Shown: positions 39,184-47,752, counted from the stretch's first letter. The stretch: 64,000 nt of DNA from Actinoplanes lutulentus (GCF_003259845.1 NZ_QLMJ01000028.1:1-64000); one strand, 5' to 3'. Notes: generated from the letters alone by a model not told the origin. Program-made: numbers and translations.

Positions 39184-39849
39184 ATGACGTTTGTACGCGG
39201 CCGGCGAGTGCTCACGATCGCTGCGGCGATGGTGCTCGCGGGTTTCACCCTGATCATCGGTACGGCGCCCGCGCAGGCCCGGCCGGCCGGGCTGACCCAG
39301 CCGGCGATCACCTTCCCGAACGGGTCGCAGGCCACCGCCGGCGCCACGATCACCGTTACGTTCGACGCCGGTGGGGACCGCCGGGTCACCGGATTCCGCT
39401 ACAGCCTCGGTACGACCACCCTGGGTGCCACGGTCGCGGCCGGTGTCCGCGGCGGCACGGCCACTGCCGACCTCGCGGCCGGCGAGATCACCGGTGACCG
39501 GCCGTTGTACGCGGCTGCGGTCGACCGCTTCGGCCGGGTCGGTCCGCTCACCCAGGCCACCGTCAGCGTCACGCCGGCTGCTGAGGGCCAGCTCACCGGC
39601 AGCGTGCTGAACGGGTACACGTGGCTGCCGATCGCCGGCGCCACCGTCACGCTGGCGCCGGGCGGGCTCCAGGTCACCACCGGCGACAACGGCGCCTTCA
39701 CCGTCGCCGGTGTCACGCCGGGCACCTACGCGGTGACCGCGGAGGTGGGCGGCGACTGCCCGGCCACGTCCACGCAGACGCTGGACATCGACGGCCAGGG
39801 CCTCAACGTCGAGTTCTACCTGTTCCCGGAGTGCACGCCGGAGCAGTAA
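39184..39849 (+). CDS. Secreted protein with a carboxypeptidase-regulatory-like (Ig-type) domain
   Basis: The 221-residue precursor has a clear signal peptide (basic start, hydrophobic core A-A-A-M-V-L-A-G-F-T-L-I, cleavage near A-Q-A-R-P). The first mature domain is an Ig-like sandwich (~35-130); the second, about 140-215, has G-Q-L-T-G-S-V-L-N-G and N-G-A-F-T-V-A-G-V-T-P-G-T-Y-A-V-T, the carboxypeptidase-regulatory-like pattern. No catalytic residue is seen, so a structural or adhesive role outside the cell is likely. AGGAGG lies 4 nt before the ATG. Confidence 0.75.
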   Translation: MTFVRGRRVLTIAAAMVLAGFTLIIGTAPAQARPAGLTQPAITFPNGSQATAGATITVTFDAGGDRRVTGFRYSLGTTTLGATVAAGVRGGTATADLAAGEITGDRPLYAAAVDRFGRVGPLTQATVSVTPAAEGQLTGSVLNGYTWLPIAGATVTLAPGGLQVTTGDNGAFTVAGVTPGTYAVTAEVGGDCPATSTQTLDIDGQGLNVEFYLFPECTPEQ

Positions 39850-39864
39850 CGACACGGCACCGCC

Positions 39865-39901
39865 GATCCGCGCCGAGTTCAGGAAGACCCCGGCGCGGAT
39901 C
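39865..39901 (+). terminator. Hairpin after the secreted Ig-like protein gene
   Basis: An 11-bp perfect stem (39865-39875 with 39891-39901) with a 15-nt loop lies 16 nt past the stop at 39849. There is no T-run, so it is only a possible terminator. Confidence 0.4.
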
Positions 39902-39963
39902 GAATTCCGGCCGCCGCAGCGACCTGGAGTCGTTCCGTGGCCTCAGCACGGAAAGGAGAGGTC

Positions 39964-40200
39964 GTGTTCGACGACGTCATCGGTCTCAGCCCAGAGGATG
40001 CCGCACGCTGGACCGCTCTGGTCGAACAGTGCCGCCCCATCCTCGAGAGCAACGGGATGGAGGCGGTCCAAGCCTTTCTGGTCGAGAGCGATATGGGCAT
40101 CATCCCGTCGATCGCGATCACGCGGGCGTTGCTGGGGAAGGCAGAAACACCTCTGCGAGTGGCCATCGACATCGTGGCTACGAGTGCGGCTCGGAAGTAA
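39964..40200 (+). CDS. Small hypothetical cytoplasmic protein
   Basis: A 78-residue product starting F-D-D-V-I-G-L-S-P-E-D-A-A-R-W and ending in A-A-R-K, mostly helical. GTG 39964 is preceded by AAGGAGAGG, a very strong ribosome-binding site that decides the start over GTG 39937. The family is not recognised. The segment G-M-E-A-V-Q-A-F-L-V and M-G-I-I-P-S-I-A-I-T-R-A-L-L-G resembles helical modules of small actinobacterial proteins, but nothing specific can be claimed. Confidence 0.6.
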   Translation: MFDDVIGLSPEDAARWTALVEQCRPILESNGMEAVQAFLVESDMGIIPSIAITRALLGKAETPLRVAIDIVATSAARK

Positions 40201-40808
40201 ACAGCCTGCTGGTTGCGGGGGCCTGGGCATGGAATCCCGGAATGACGCGGGCATAGCGAGAACTGGCGGCACGTCCCGCACCGCGGCGGGAGGCGCCCGG
40301 CTGTACGCGTCGATCGGATGTCGTACGCGCGTCGACTGCTGCTGGATTGACTGCGCGGCATGTGCCTTCCGCTCTGCCGTGAGCGACTGCTTGATCGTGG
40401 GCCACTGGCGTACCTGACCGTGTCGGTGGCCGCCCTGCTGGCGGGCATCGCCACCGGGCCGGCGGGGCTCGGGCCACCGGGCTCCGCAGTGGGCGCGATG
40501 TTCGGCTGGTTTCTGATAGCCATCGCGGCCGAGGTCGTCGTGGGCTGCCCACGGCGACTCAACGTGCTGCCGTGGCTGGTGAGCGCGGCCGTCGCGGGCG
40601 TGTTCTACGGCTCCGGCGCGACCACGACGCTGCTGGGCGCGGCTGCCATCGTCTACGGAGCGGCGACCATGTCGATCGTAGCCCCGGCCCGCGGAGCTCA
40701 CGCCGCGCGACGGTTGCGGAGAAACCCGGGGCGTCGTCGTCGCCGGCGGCGGGCATCGTCGCGGGCAGAACCGATGGCAGAAGTCGAGCCGCTTCGGCGA
40801 TCGGACGG
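40201..40808. other. Poorly coding stretch with a possible membrane-protein remnant
   Basis: No convincing intact gene. A plus-strand frame from ATG 40360 encodes about 110 residues with three hydrophobic segments (L-T-V-S-V-A-A-L-L-A-G-I-A, F-G-W-F-L-I-A-I-A-A-E-V-V-V-G, A-A-V-A-G-V-F-Y-G-S-G) and then runs on into the antisense of the LAL gene to 40998 with Arg-rich, non-coding-like sequence. It may be a broken or unusual small membrane protein. I see no start signal in front of it. Confidence 0.3.
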
Positions 40809-43316
40809 TCAGCTGGCCGGCGGGATGGCCCCCGCCGCACTCAACGCGATCCGGGTGCGGGCCAGCCACGGCCGGGCGCCCGCCTGCTCGAAGCTCGTCG
40901 CGGCCGCGGTGAGCTCGGCACGTGCCTCGGGGATCCGGCCGTTGCGGCGCAGCCATTCGCCGTACACCAGCCTGGTCCGGGCGGTCTGCAACGGGTAGAG
41001 GTCCGCATCCGGGACCCGCAGAGCGCGCAGGCAGTGCTCGTCGGTGTTCTCGCCGAGCAGCGCGTACCCGCGATGTACCAGCATCGTGGCTAGCGGTGAC
41101 CCCAGTGACTCGGCCTGGCGCGCCGCGCCGGCCAGGGCAGCGCGGACGTCGCCGGCGTGGCCGGCTCCGGCGGCGGCCTCGGCCAGGTCCGCGATCGCCA
41201 GGAGGGCGGTGCCCGGGTGTCCCGCGGTGGCACACAGCGCGGTGTACGCCTGCGGCAGCAGCCCCTGGGTCAGCGCGACAATGCCGGCCGACCAGGCGAG
41301 CACCGCGTCGACATCGACGCGGTCGCTTCCCGGTTCGGGGGCGGTGGCCGGACGGCCCTGCCAGGCGTGCACGTGTGCGGTGACCGCCGCGGTGAAGGCG
41401 ACGGCGGAGGGCAGATCCATGCCGGTCGCCGAGTGCGCCACCGCCTCGGCTTCGCGGAGAGCCTCACCGAGGCGATCGTGGGCGAGCAGCGCGACGCTCA
41501 GCCGTGCCCGCACGGTGAAAAGGTCGGAGAGCGCTCCGCTCGCCCGGTATCTCTCGGCTGCTGCCGACCAGCAGCGCACCGCCAACGGCCAGTCCTGCAA
41601 GGACTCCGCGGCGATGGCGAGTCCGGAGATGATCCAGGTCGACAGGTTCGCGTCGTCCAGGGCGAAGGCCCGGATCAGTGGTCCGGTCGTGTCCGCGTGG
41701 CTGGTGGGTGCCAGGACCGTCCGGGCGATGACGCAGCGGGGGTCGGATTCCGGTACGGGCAGCTCGGCGAGCGCCTGCTCGATGCGGGCTTGCAGCCCGT
41801 CCGGCATGCCGCGGGAGTGTCCGAGGACGGCGGCGCCGGCGATCAGGTTCACGGCTATGTCGGCGTGGCCGTCCCGGGCGGTGCGTAATCCCTGCTGGAG
41901 CAGGTCGATGGGGTCGCTGGACCGGGTGCCGTCGGTGACGTCGGCGGCTATCCGGATCATGGCGAGTTCGCCGTGGGTCTCGGGGTCGGCGCTGGTGTCG
42001 GCGGCGAGCGCCGACAGGCGGCGGGTGGCCTCGGGCAGCCCTGCCAGCCGGGCGGCCTGTGCCGCCAGGGCAAGGCGGCGTGCCTGGTCGCCGGGTGCCG
42101 GAGTGAGGTGGACGGCCTTCTCCAGAGCACGCATCGCGGCCGCATGATTTCCTCGTGACGTGCCGATGCGGGCCGCGTTCTCCAGGTCGCGGGCGACCGC
42201 CTCGTCGCGTCCGAGCGTGGCGGCGGCACGGTGCCAGGCGGCCCGCGGCGGATCGTTGTCCGACAGGGCTTGCGCGAGTGTCCGATGGACCCGGATACGC
42301 CGGTACAGGCTGGCGCGCTGGTAGATCGCCGATCGGATGAGCGGGTGCCGGAACGACACGTCGGTGGCGGTGATCACGACCAGGCCATCGTCCTCGGCGT
42401 CCGTGAGCGCGTCCATGTCGAGGCCCAGGCACTTTGCCGCGGCCGTCAGCTCTGGCAGCGAGGTCTCGCTGCTCGCCGCGGCGAGCAGCAGCAGATCCTG
42501 GGTCTGCGGGGAGAGAGCCTCGAATCTCGCGACATAGCCGCTCTCCAGCCGAGCGCGTACCGGCACCTGGACCGGCGGGTCCGTGGCTTCGTCGTGGCCA
42601 CGATCCATCGCTTCGCCGGACAGTTCGACCAGCGCCAGCGGATTGCCGTCCGCTTCGTTGAGCACCTGCCGCAGAACATGATCCCTGATCGCCGGATGCC
42701 GGTGGCGGACCAGCGTGCGGGCGTCGGGTTCGGTGAGGCGGTCGATGAGGATCTCGTCGAGGCCGAGCGTGCCGAGCGCCTCGGAGTCGTCCGGCCGGCG
42801 AGTCACCACCATGACGATCGCGGTATCGGTCACCCGCTGTGCGAGAAAGCCGATCATGTTGACCGTCGGCTCATCCATCCAGTGCGCGTCCTCCACCACC
42901 AGCAACAGCGGCTGCTCGTCGGCCAGGTGGGTGAGCAGGCCGTACACGGCGAGCGTGAGCAGCAGACGATCGGGTGCGGCCGGCGGGCCGATGCCGAAGA
43001 CACTGAGTAGCGCGTCGCGATGTTGCGGTGGCAGTTCGCCGGCCCGGTTGATCGCGACGCGGAGCAGCTCGTGCAGGCCGGCGAGCCCGACCTCGGTCTC
43101 GCTCTCCACTCCGGTGCAGGTCAGGACTTGGAATCCGGCGCCGGTCGCCATCCGGGCGACCGCGCCGGTGAATGTGGTCTTGCCGGCGCCGGGCTCGCCG
43201 GAGATCAGGATGGCGCTGCCGCCCGTTGTGGCTCGGTCGAGCATGCCGGCGAGGCGGGACAGGGGTTCTGCCCGGCCGACGATCTCGGGAACGGGGGCTG
43301 GCGCAGGGTTCACCAT
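40809..43316 (-). CDS. LAL-type ATPase regulator lacking the C-terminal LuxR helix-turn-helix
   Basis: The 835-residue protein has the N-terminal AAA ATPase of large LuxR-type (LAL) regulators: I-V-G-R-A-E-P-L at ~12, Walker A GEPGAGKTT at ~40, Walker B L-L-L-V-V-E-D-A-H-W-M-D near 137, sensor R-R-P-D-D. A long helical repeat region follows, ending R-T-R-I-A-L-S-A-A-G. LAL proteins of this type then usually continue with ~70 residues including a LuxR DNA-binding domain, but here the frame stops, and none of the downstream frames encodes one. It is thus either truncated or a stand-alone ATPase partner. No strong Shine-Dalgarno precedes ATG 43316. Confidence 0.8.
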   Translation of the reverse strand: MVNPAPAPVPEIVGRAEPLSRLAGMLDRATTGGSAILISGEPGAGKTTFTGAVARMATGAGFQVLTCTGVESETEVGLAGLHELLRVAINRAGELPPQHRDALLSVFGIGPPAAPDRLLLTLAVYGLLTHLADEQPLLLVVEDAHWMDEPTVNMIGFLAQRVTDTAIVMVVTRRPDDSEALGTLGLDEILIDRLTEPDARTLVRHRHPAIRDHVLRQVLNEADGNPLALVELSGEAMDRGHDEATDPPVQVPVRARLESGYVARFEALSPQTQDLLLLAAASSETSLPELTAAAKCLGLDMDALTDAEDDGLVVITATDVSFRHPLIRSAIYQRASLYRRIRVHRTLAQALSDNDPPRAAWHRAAATLGRDEAVARDLENAARIGTSRGNHAAAMRALEKAVHLTPAPGDQARRLALAAQAARLAGLPEATRRLSALAADTSADPETHGELAMIRIAADVTDGTRSSDPIDLLQQGLRTARDGHADIAVNLIAGAAVLGHSRGMPDGLQARIEQALAELPVPESDPRCVIARTVLAPTSHADTTGPLIRAFALDDANLSTWIISGLAIAAESLQDWPLAVRCWSAAAERYRASGALSDLFTVRARLSVALLAHDRLGEALREAEAVAHSATGMDLPSAVAFTAAVTAHVHAWQGRPATAPEPGSDRVDVDAVLAWSAGIVALTQGLLPQAYTALCATAGHPGTALLAIADLAEAAAGAGHAGDVRAALAGAARQAESLGSPLATMLVHRGYALLGENTDEHCLRALRVPDADLYPLQTARTRLVYGEWLRRNGRIPEARAELTAAATSFEQAGARPWLARTRIALSAAGAIPPAS

Positions 43317-43414
43317 CGGACTCTAGGTTGCGGGTGCCGTTGCTCGCGTACGTCAGGTGACGGACGGCCGCCCGCTCATTGCCGACTTATCGGGCATCCC
43401 GTCAGTGTCATCGG

Positions 43415-44185
43415 TCAGTCGTCGTGCCAGCTGCGCTCGAAGACAATCTTGTGCCGGTCGCCCGGCAGGACGTTGACGGTGCAGCGGACCGGCGTGCCGT
43501 CGGCGGTGTAGCCCGTGTCGTAGTGCACAGCGACGGGAGTGCCCAGGCCCAGCCCCAGCCTGTGGATCTCCTCCGGGGTGGGCATGCGTACGAAAATCTC
43601 GTCGATGGCGCGGTCCTGCCGATGGCCGAGGTCGGCAAGGACCTGGTCGGTGCCGCGGGGAACGTACGCCGGAGACATGATCTCGGAGTCCTTGACGATG
43701 TCCAGGGGAAAGTGCGAGTCGTTGATGTTCGTCGGTTCGCCGTTGATGGAACGCACCCGCCGGCGGGCGACGATGGTGGCTCCCGTTTCCACCCGCAGCC
43801 GTTCGGCCAGGTCCGGCGTGGCCTGCACGAGGGACACCTCGATCCGCTGGCTGGGCACCCGCCCCTCGGCGGAGATCTGCTGGGAGAACCGGTCCACCTC
43901 CGGCGTCGCCGGCCGGGGCCGAGACCGCTCCTGGGGCCGGTAGAGCATGTGTTCGCGTTCCCGGACGAAGTGGCCGCGCGGGCGCCGCGCGACGATGAGC
44001 CCTTCGGTGACGAGCAGGCTCAGTCCGGTGCGGACCGTCTGGCGTGCCACCCCGAACTGGTCAGCGATCGCGCTCTCGGTGGGTAATTGATCGCCAGGAC
44101 GTAGCTCGCCCGAGGCGATCTTGCCGCGGTACGTCGATGCGATCCGTTGGTACGCGGGCGCACCAGGGTTGTTCTGTGCCTCCAC
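43415..44185 (-). CDS. GntR/HutC-type (UTRA) regulator
   Basis: The 256-residue protein has an N-terminal GntR winged helix (A-Y-Q-R-I-A-S-T-Y-R-G-K-I-A-S-G-E-L and F-G-V-A-R-Q-T-V-R-T-G-L) and a C-terminal UTRA ligand domain with V-E-T-G-A-T-I-V-A-R-R-R-V-R and G-Y-T-A-D-G-T-P-V-R. GTG 44185 has GGAGGT about 10 nt upstream. Two palindromes with the HutC-type core GTCTAGAC/GTCTAGTC lie in the 156-nt gap to the divergent small-protein genes, so it likely represses itself and those genes. The inducer is unknown. Confidence 0.88.
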   Translation of the reverse strand: MEAQNNPGAPAYQRIASTYRGKIASGELRPGDQLPTESAIADQFGVARQTVRTGLSLLVTEGLIVARRPRGHFVREREHMLYRPQERSRPRPATPEVDRFSQQISAEGRVPSQRIEVSLVQATPDLAERLRVETGATIVARRRVRSINGEPTNINDSHFPLDIVKDSEIMSPAYVPRGTDQVLADLGHRQDRAIDEIFVRMPTPEEIHRLGLGLGTPVAVHYDTGYTADGTPVRCTVNVLPGDRHKIVFERSWHDD

Positions 44186-44211
44186 TGTCGCGCACACCTC
44201 CGTCAGTCCGG

Positions 44212-44225
44212 ATCGTCTAGACAAT
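44212..44225. promoter_or_regulatory. GntR (HutC-type) operator site 1
   Basis: ATCGTCTAGACAAT: a 14-bp palindrome with one mismatched pair, core GTCTAGAC, located 27 nt upstream of the regulator start. The core is the same as in DasR-type HutC operators. Confidence 0.65.
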
Positions 44226-44281
44226 ATATGCCTTGCCTCTTGACGGCGTGCCGGGCGGCTGCCAGCCTGTTGTCAGGACAC

Positions 44282-44295
44282 ATTGTCTAGTCAAT
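44282..44295. promoter_or_regulatory. GntR (HutC-type) operator site 2
   Basis: ATTGTCTAGTCAAT: a 14-bp palindrome with one mismatched pair, 46 nt upstream of the small membrane-protein ATG (44342). The two sites are 70 bp apart centre to centre, which would allow looping or separate control of the divergent promoters. Confidence 0.65.
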
Positions 44296-44341
44296 ACATC
44301 AGGTCTGGACATTGGACCGTGGCTGCGGTGAAGGAGATTCA

Positions 44342-44539
44342 ATGGTTTCCAAGACTCGGGTGGTGCTCGTCATGCTGCCCATCACTCTGGTGACGGTCGC
44401 GCTGGCCGTCCTGCTCGCGGCCAGGGGCGCCGATGCGGCCTGGATCAAGATCTTTATTCCCGGTTTCCTTGGCCTCGGCGTGGTGCTGGCCCAGTCGTTT
44501 GGCTGGTTCGACAAGCAGGTTCCGCCGGGCGAGCAATGA
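44342..44539 (+). CDS. Small two-span membrane protein
   Basis: A 65-residue protein with two hydrophobic segments (V-V-L-V-M-L-P-I-T-L-V-T-V-A-L-A-V-L-L-A and I-F-I-P-G-F-L-G-L-G-V-V-L-A-Q-S) joined by A-R-G-A-D-A-A-W, and a short polar tail ending P-P-G-E-Q. AAGGAG lies 5 nt before the ATG. It overlaps the next small gene by 4 nt (ATGA). Family not recognised. It is the first gene under the divergent GntR operators, so its expression is probably ligand-controlled. Confidence 0.7.
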   Translation: MVSKTRVVLVMLPITLVTVALAVLLAARGADAAWIKIFIPGFLGLGVVLAQSFGWFDKQVPPGEQ

Positions 44540-44709
44540 TCACGTGCCTCGTCATGGCGGCCGTGGTCGCGTTGTTCGTCGTCGTCGGCGCCTGCTACCA
44601 ACTCAGCAGCCCGGCTGGCGGCACCGCATATCCGGGCGCCTCGTCGTACGGGACCGATGGGGACGGTGACGACGACGATGCAGGCGGCGACGGGGGCGGG
44701 GAGGCCTGA
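44536..44709 (+). CDS. Tiny membrane or lipoprotein-like protein with an Asp/Gly tail
   Basis: A 57-residue product starting M-I-T-C-L-V-M-A-A-V-V-A-L-F-V-V-V-G-A-C-Y, i.e. one hydrophobic segment ending V-G-A-C (lipobox-like, Cys near residue 20), then about 35 residues rich in Gly, Ser and finally a D-G-D-G-D-D-D-D-A-G-G-D-G-G-G-E-A run. It starts within the stop of the previous gene (ATGA 44536), so the two are co-translated. No positive charge precedes the hydrophobic core, which weakens the lipoprotein call. The acidic tail could bind cations; the next gene is a CorA-type metal transporter, but a link is only a guess. Confidence 0.55.
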   Translation: MITCLVMAAVVALFVVVGACYQLSSPAGGTAYPGASSYGTDGDGDDDDAGGDGGGEA

Positions 44710-44775
44710 CCTCCCTTTCCAAGATCATCGCTGTACGGGTGCCGCCGCGCCCGCGCAGCGATGAGCGGGGGAAAA

Positions 44776-44815
44776 CTGGTGGGGGCGGATGCCGGGGGAG
44801 GGCCGCCCCCACCAG
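44776..44815 (+). promoter_or_regulatory. Strong hairpin in the corA leader
   Basis: A 13-bp perfect stem (44776-44788 with 44803-44815) with a 14-nt purine-rich loop lies 110 nt upstream of the CorA start. No T-run follows. It may be part of a structured 5' leader that regulates the transporter or simply end the upstream small-gene transcript (stop at 44709). Confidence 0.4.
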
Positions 44816-44924
44816 GCCGGCGAAGCTGCGGAACCGCGGGCGACTGCCGGATACGCCTGCGACGGCGCGGGACCTCGGCGATGCTGAGGGGATCACGCCC
44901 GGTCCGAGGAACGGAGACGCCTCC

Positions 44925-45992
44925 GTGGCTCTCATCGACAGCCGCATCTACGTCAAGGGGCACCGGGCCGACCAGTCACACGACCTGCACCAGATCTTCG
45001 ACGCGCTCAAGCAGACCGGCGGCGTCGCCTGGATCGGGCTCGCCTCGCCCACCGCGGACGAGCTGACGTCGGTGGAGACCGAATTCGATCTGCACCCTCT
45101 CGCGATCGAGGACGCGCAGAAAGGCCATCAACGTTCCAAGATCGATCGGTACGGCGACACGCTGTTCGTCGTCCTGCGACCCGCCTGGTACGACGAGGCC
45201 CACGAGCTGGTGCACTTCGGCGAGGTCCATCTGTTCGTCGGCCCCCGCTTCACGGTCACCGTGCGGCACGGCGACAAGCCGGACCTGGCGAAGGTCCGCG
45301 CCGCCCTGGAGTCCGAACCGGAATTCCTCAGCCTCGGCTCGGAAGCCGCACTGACCGCGTTCCTCGACGAGATCGTCGACGGGTACGCCCCGGTCGCGGC
45401 CGGCCTGCAGGCCGACGTCGACGAGATCGAGGACAGCCTGTTCGGCGCCGGCGACATCGACCCCGCGCTAGCGAAGCGGATCTACCAGCTGCTGTCGCAG
45501 GCGATCCAGTTCCAGCGCGCCATCGGCCCGGTCCCCGAGATGCTGCACGGGCTGCTGCGCGGCGCCGGCAAGTACGCCACGATCGGCGAGGTCCGGGCCC
45601 GCCTGGACAACGTTCTAGACCATTCGGTACGCGTCACCGAACGCGCCGACACCATCCGTACCCTGCTGGAGAACGCGCTGACCGTGCACTCCACCCTCGT
45701 GTCGCTGGAGCAGAACGAGGCGATGCGGCAGATGTCGGGCGCCAGCCTGGCCCAGGGCGAGGAGAGCCGCCGCCTCGCCGAGGAGACGATGGAACAGGGC
45801 GAAGAGGTCAAGAAGATCTCCTCCTGGGCCGCGATCCTGTTCACCCCGACCCTGGTCGCCTCGGTGTACGGCATGAACTTCGACGACATGCCCGAACTGC
45901 ACTGGCACCTGGGTTATCCGTTCGCCGTCACCTTGATGTTCGCCCTCGGCCTCACCCTGTGGGGCATCTTCAAACGCAAGCACTGGCTCTGA
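44925..45992 (+). CDS. corA: CorA-family magnesium/cobalt transporter
   Basis: The 355-residue protein has the long cytoplasmic domain of CorA channels (D-S-R-I-Y-V-K-G start; V-L-R-P-A-W-Y-D-E; G-E-V-H-L-F-V-G), two C-terminal membrane segments and the signature VYGMNF between them. It should form a pentameric divalent cation channel for Mg2+ or Co2+. GTG 44925 follows GGAG by 8 nt; the upstream extension is Arg/Gly-rich and not conserved in style. It stands between the small membrane proteins and a sigma factor gene and has a ~215-nt leader with a strong hairpin. Confidence 0.9.
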   Translation: MALIDSRIYVKGHRADQSHDLHQIFDALKQTGGVAWIGLASPTADELTSVETEFDLHPLAIEDAQKGHQRSKIDRYGDTLFVVLRPAWYDEAHELVHFGEVHLFVGPRFTVTVRHGDKPDLAKVRAALESEPEFLSLGSEAALTAFLDEIVDGYAPVAAGLQADVDEIEDSLFGAGDIDPALAKRIYQLLSQAIQFQRAIGPVPEMLHGLLRGAGKYATIGEVRARLDNVLDHSVRVTERADTIRTLLENALTVHSTLVSLEQNEAMRQMSGASLAQGEESRRLAEETMEQGEEVKKISSWAAILFTPTLVASVYGMNFDDMPELHWHLGYPFAVTLMFALGLTLWGIFKRKHWL

Positions 45993-46142
45993 ACGCACCG
46001 CGGCGAAGGCAGCCGGCCGGACTCATGCGCCCGGCCGGCGACTCCGGCCGCCCTGCCGCGCAAACGGGGCGTCGGGAGCGGCACAACAAATCGCGGCGCG
46101 GTCGCGTTCTCCTACCGTGGTTACATCGACGGGGAGGGACAT

Positions 46143-46637
46143 GTGCGGTTCGAGGAGTTCGCGGCGGCGCGGCTGCCGGCTCTGCTGCGGTACGCGACGC
46201 TGTTGTCCGGCGACCATGAGCAGGCGAAAGACCTGGTCCAGGACGTGCTGACCAAGGCGCTGCTGAAGTGGCGGCGGATCGGGGCGCTGGAGGAACCGTA
46301 CGCCTACGTGCGCACCATGCTGACCAACGAGTATCTGTCGTTCCTCCGGCGCCGCCGGGTGCCGACCGTGCCGCTGGGCTGGAACACACCGGACACGCCA
46401 ACGGCGGAGCCGGTGCCGGGGCGGCCGGACGAGGAGTTGTGGCGGCTGCTCGGCGGGCTGCCGCGCCAGCAGCGGGCGGTGATCGTGCTGCGTTATTACG
46501 AAGGGCTGAGCGATCCGGAGATCGCCGAGGTGCTCAAGTGCCGGCCCACGACCGTCCGTGCGTACGCGAGCCGCGCGCTGGCCGCGCTCCGCGTCGAGTT
46601 GAGCCCGAGGACCGTGCTGTCCCTGGAGGTGTCGTAG
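46143..46637 (+). CDS. SigE-family ECF-like RNA polymerase sigma factor
   Basis: The 164-residue protein has sigma region 2 (L-R-Y-A-T-L-L-S-G-D-H-E-Q-A-K-D-L-V-Q-D-V-L) and region 4 (R-Q-Q-R-A-V-I-V-L-R-Y-Y-E-G-L-S-D-P-E-I-A-E-V-L), the layout of the SigE subgroup common in actinomycetes. GTG 46143 is preceded by GGGAGGG. It is followed immediately (one-base overlap) by a gene for a single-span protein, which likely regulates it. Confidence 0.88.
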   Translation: MRFEEFAAARLPALLRYATLLSGDHEQAKDLVQDVLTKALLKWRRIGALEEPYAYVRTMLTNEYLSFLRRRRVPTVPLGWNTPDTPTAEPVPGRPDEELWRLLGGLPRQQRAVIVLRYYEGLSDPEIAEVLKCRPTTVRAYASRALAALRVELSPRTVLSLEVS

Positions 46638-47752
46638 TGCGTACCGAAGAAGATCTTTCTCAATCGCTGTCGCGCCGCGCCGCGACCGCGCCGGACGGGA
46701 CCGGCATGGTGGAGCAGGCCCGGGCCGGCGTCGTCCGGATCCGGCACCGCCGGCGGATCCTCCAGGGTGCCGCCACCGTGGTCGCGGTGGCCGCCGCGGC
46801 GCTGACCGTGCCGCTGGCCCTGCGGGAGGGCACCATGCCGCCGCCGGCCGAACCGGCGCCGCCGTTCCGGAGCGTGGCGGAGCTGTCCGTGTCGCTGGCA
46901 CCGGGATCGGACTTCGTGATCCCGTGGCGCAACAGCAACGGAAACCGCGAGGAGGCTCGTGTCGCGCACAGCAGCGAGATAGCGGCTGCCCGGCCGGAGG
47001 AACTGACCGTCAACCAGGGCGCCACCGTGCAGGTCTACGACCCGGGCACCTTCGACCCGGCCGGGCTCCGCACGGGCGAACCGGTGAGTGCCGCCGGGCG
47101 GCAGGCCTGGTACACGCCGAACCTGACCATCGTCGAGGACATGACGCCCCTGCACGCGGTAACCGAACCGGCGCAGATCAATGGCCCGGCGCTCGGCTGG
47201 CAGGAGGCGTCCGGCGCCTGGGTCGTCCTGTTCCGGTTGACGGCTACCGCGCAGGTGCGGGCCGAACTGATCGAGGTGGCGCAGGATCTGCGCATCCAGG
47301 ATCCGCCGCAGCGGGTCAGCGTGCCGTACCGGTTCGGCTGGCTCCCGCAGGGCCTGGCGGTCACCGCAGTGGACCTGCACGACCTGGCGCAGCTGAGCAC
47401 GTCGGCGTCGGTGGCGTACGGCTACACCGGCCAGCCGGCGGGCAAGAGCCTGCCGCCGGTGATCGTGTACGCGGTGCCCGGCAAGGGCGACCGTGACTGG
47501 GAGACGATCCGCCCGGATCTGGGGGCGCCGCAGCGGGCCGGCGGACACGACTTCTGGTATCTCGACACGAAGAACCGCGCGATCAGCCCGCCGGAGGGCG
47601 GCAGCGTCATCGTGATGGACACCGGCACCTGCCATCTGCAGCTGAGCTTCGCGGACCGCGCGCGGATCCCCGAGCCGGACGCGATGCGGATCGTTCAGGA
47701 GCTCACGGTGGCCGATTGCGCCGACCTGAGCACCTGGCTGCCCCTGACCTGA
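46637..47752 (+). CDS. Single-span membrane protein paired with the sigma factor
   Basis: The 371-residue protein has a cytoplasmic N-terminus of ~45 residues ending R-I-R-H-R-R-R-I-L, one membrane span (G-A-A-T-V-V-A-V-A-A-A-A-L-T-V-P-L-A-L) and a ~300-residue extracytoplasmic domain that I do not recognise. GTG 46637 overlaps the TAG of the sigma gene by one base, so the two are translationally coupled. In actinomycetes proteins in this place behind SigE-type sigma factors are candidate anti-sigma factors or signal receptors, but no zinc-finger anti-sigma motif (HxxxCxxC) is present. Confidence 0.75.
   Translation: MRTEEDLSQSLSRRAATAPDGTGMVEQARAGVVRIRHRRRILQGAATVVAVAAAALTVPLALREGTMPPPAEPAPPFRSVAELSVSLAPGSDFVIPWRNSNGNREEARVAHSSEIAAARPEELTVNQGATVQVYDPGTFDPAGLRTGEPVSAAGRQAWYTPNLTIVEDMTPLHAVTEPAQINGPALGWQEASGAWVVLFRLTATAQVRAELIEVAQDLRIQDPPQRVSVPYRFGWLPQGLAVTAVDLHDLAQLSTSASVAYGYTGQPAGKSLPPVIVYAVPGKGDRDWETIRPDLGAPQRAGGHDFWYLDTKNRAISPPEGGSVIVMDTGTCHLQLSFADRARIPEPDAMRIVQELTVADCADLSTWLPLT

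Noticed and set aside
40360..40998. Membrane protein gene on the plus strand
   Set aside because: The first ~110 codons look hydrophobic but the rest is antisense to the LAL gene with shadow composition and there is no ribosome-binding site; recorded only as a possible remnant.
44776..44924. Known riboswitch (M-box or ydaO type) in the corA leader
   Set aside because: There are GC-rich stems and a GATACGCCTGC segment, but I could not find the conserved core strings of either class, so no named riboswitch is claimed.
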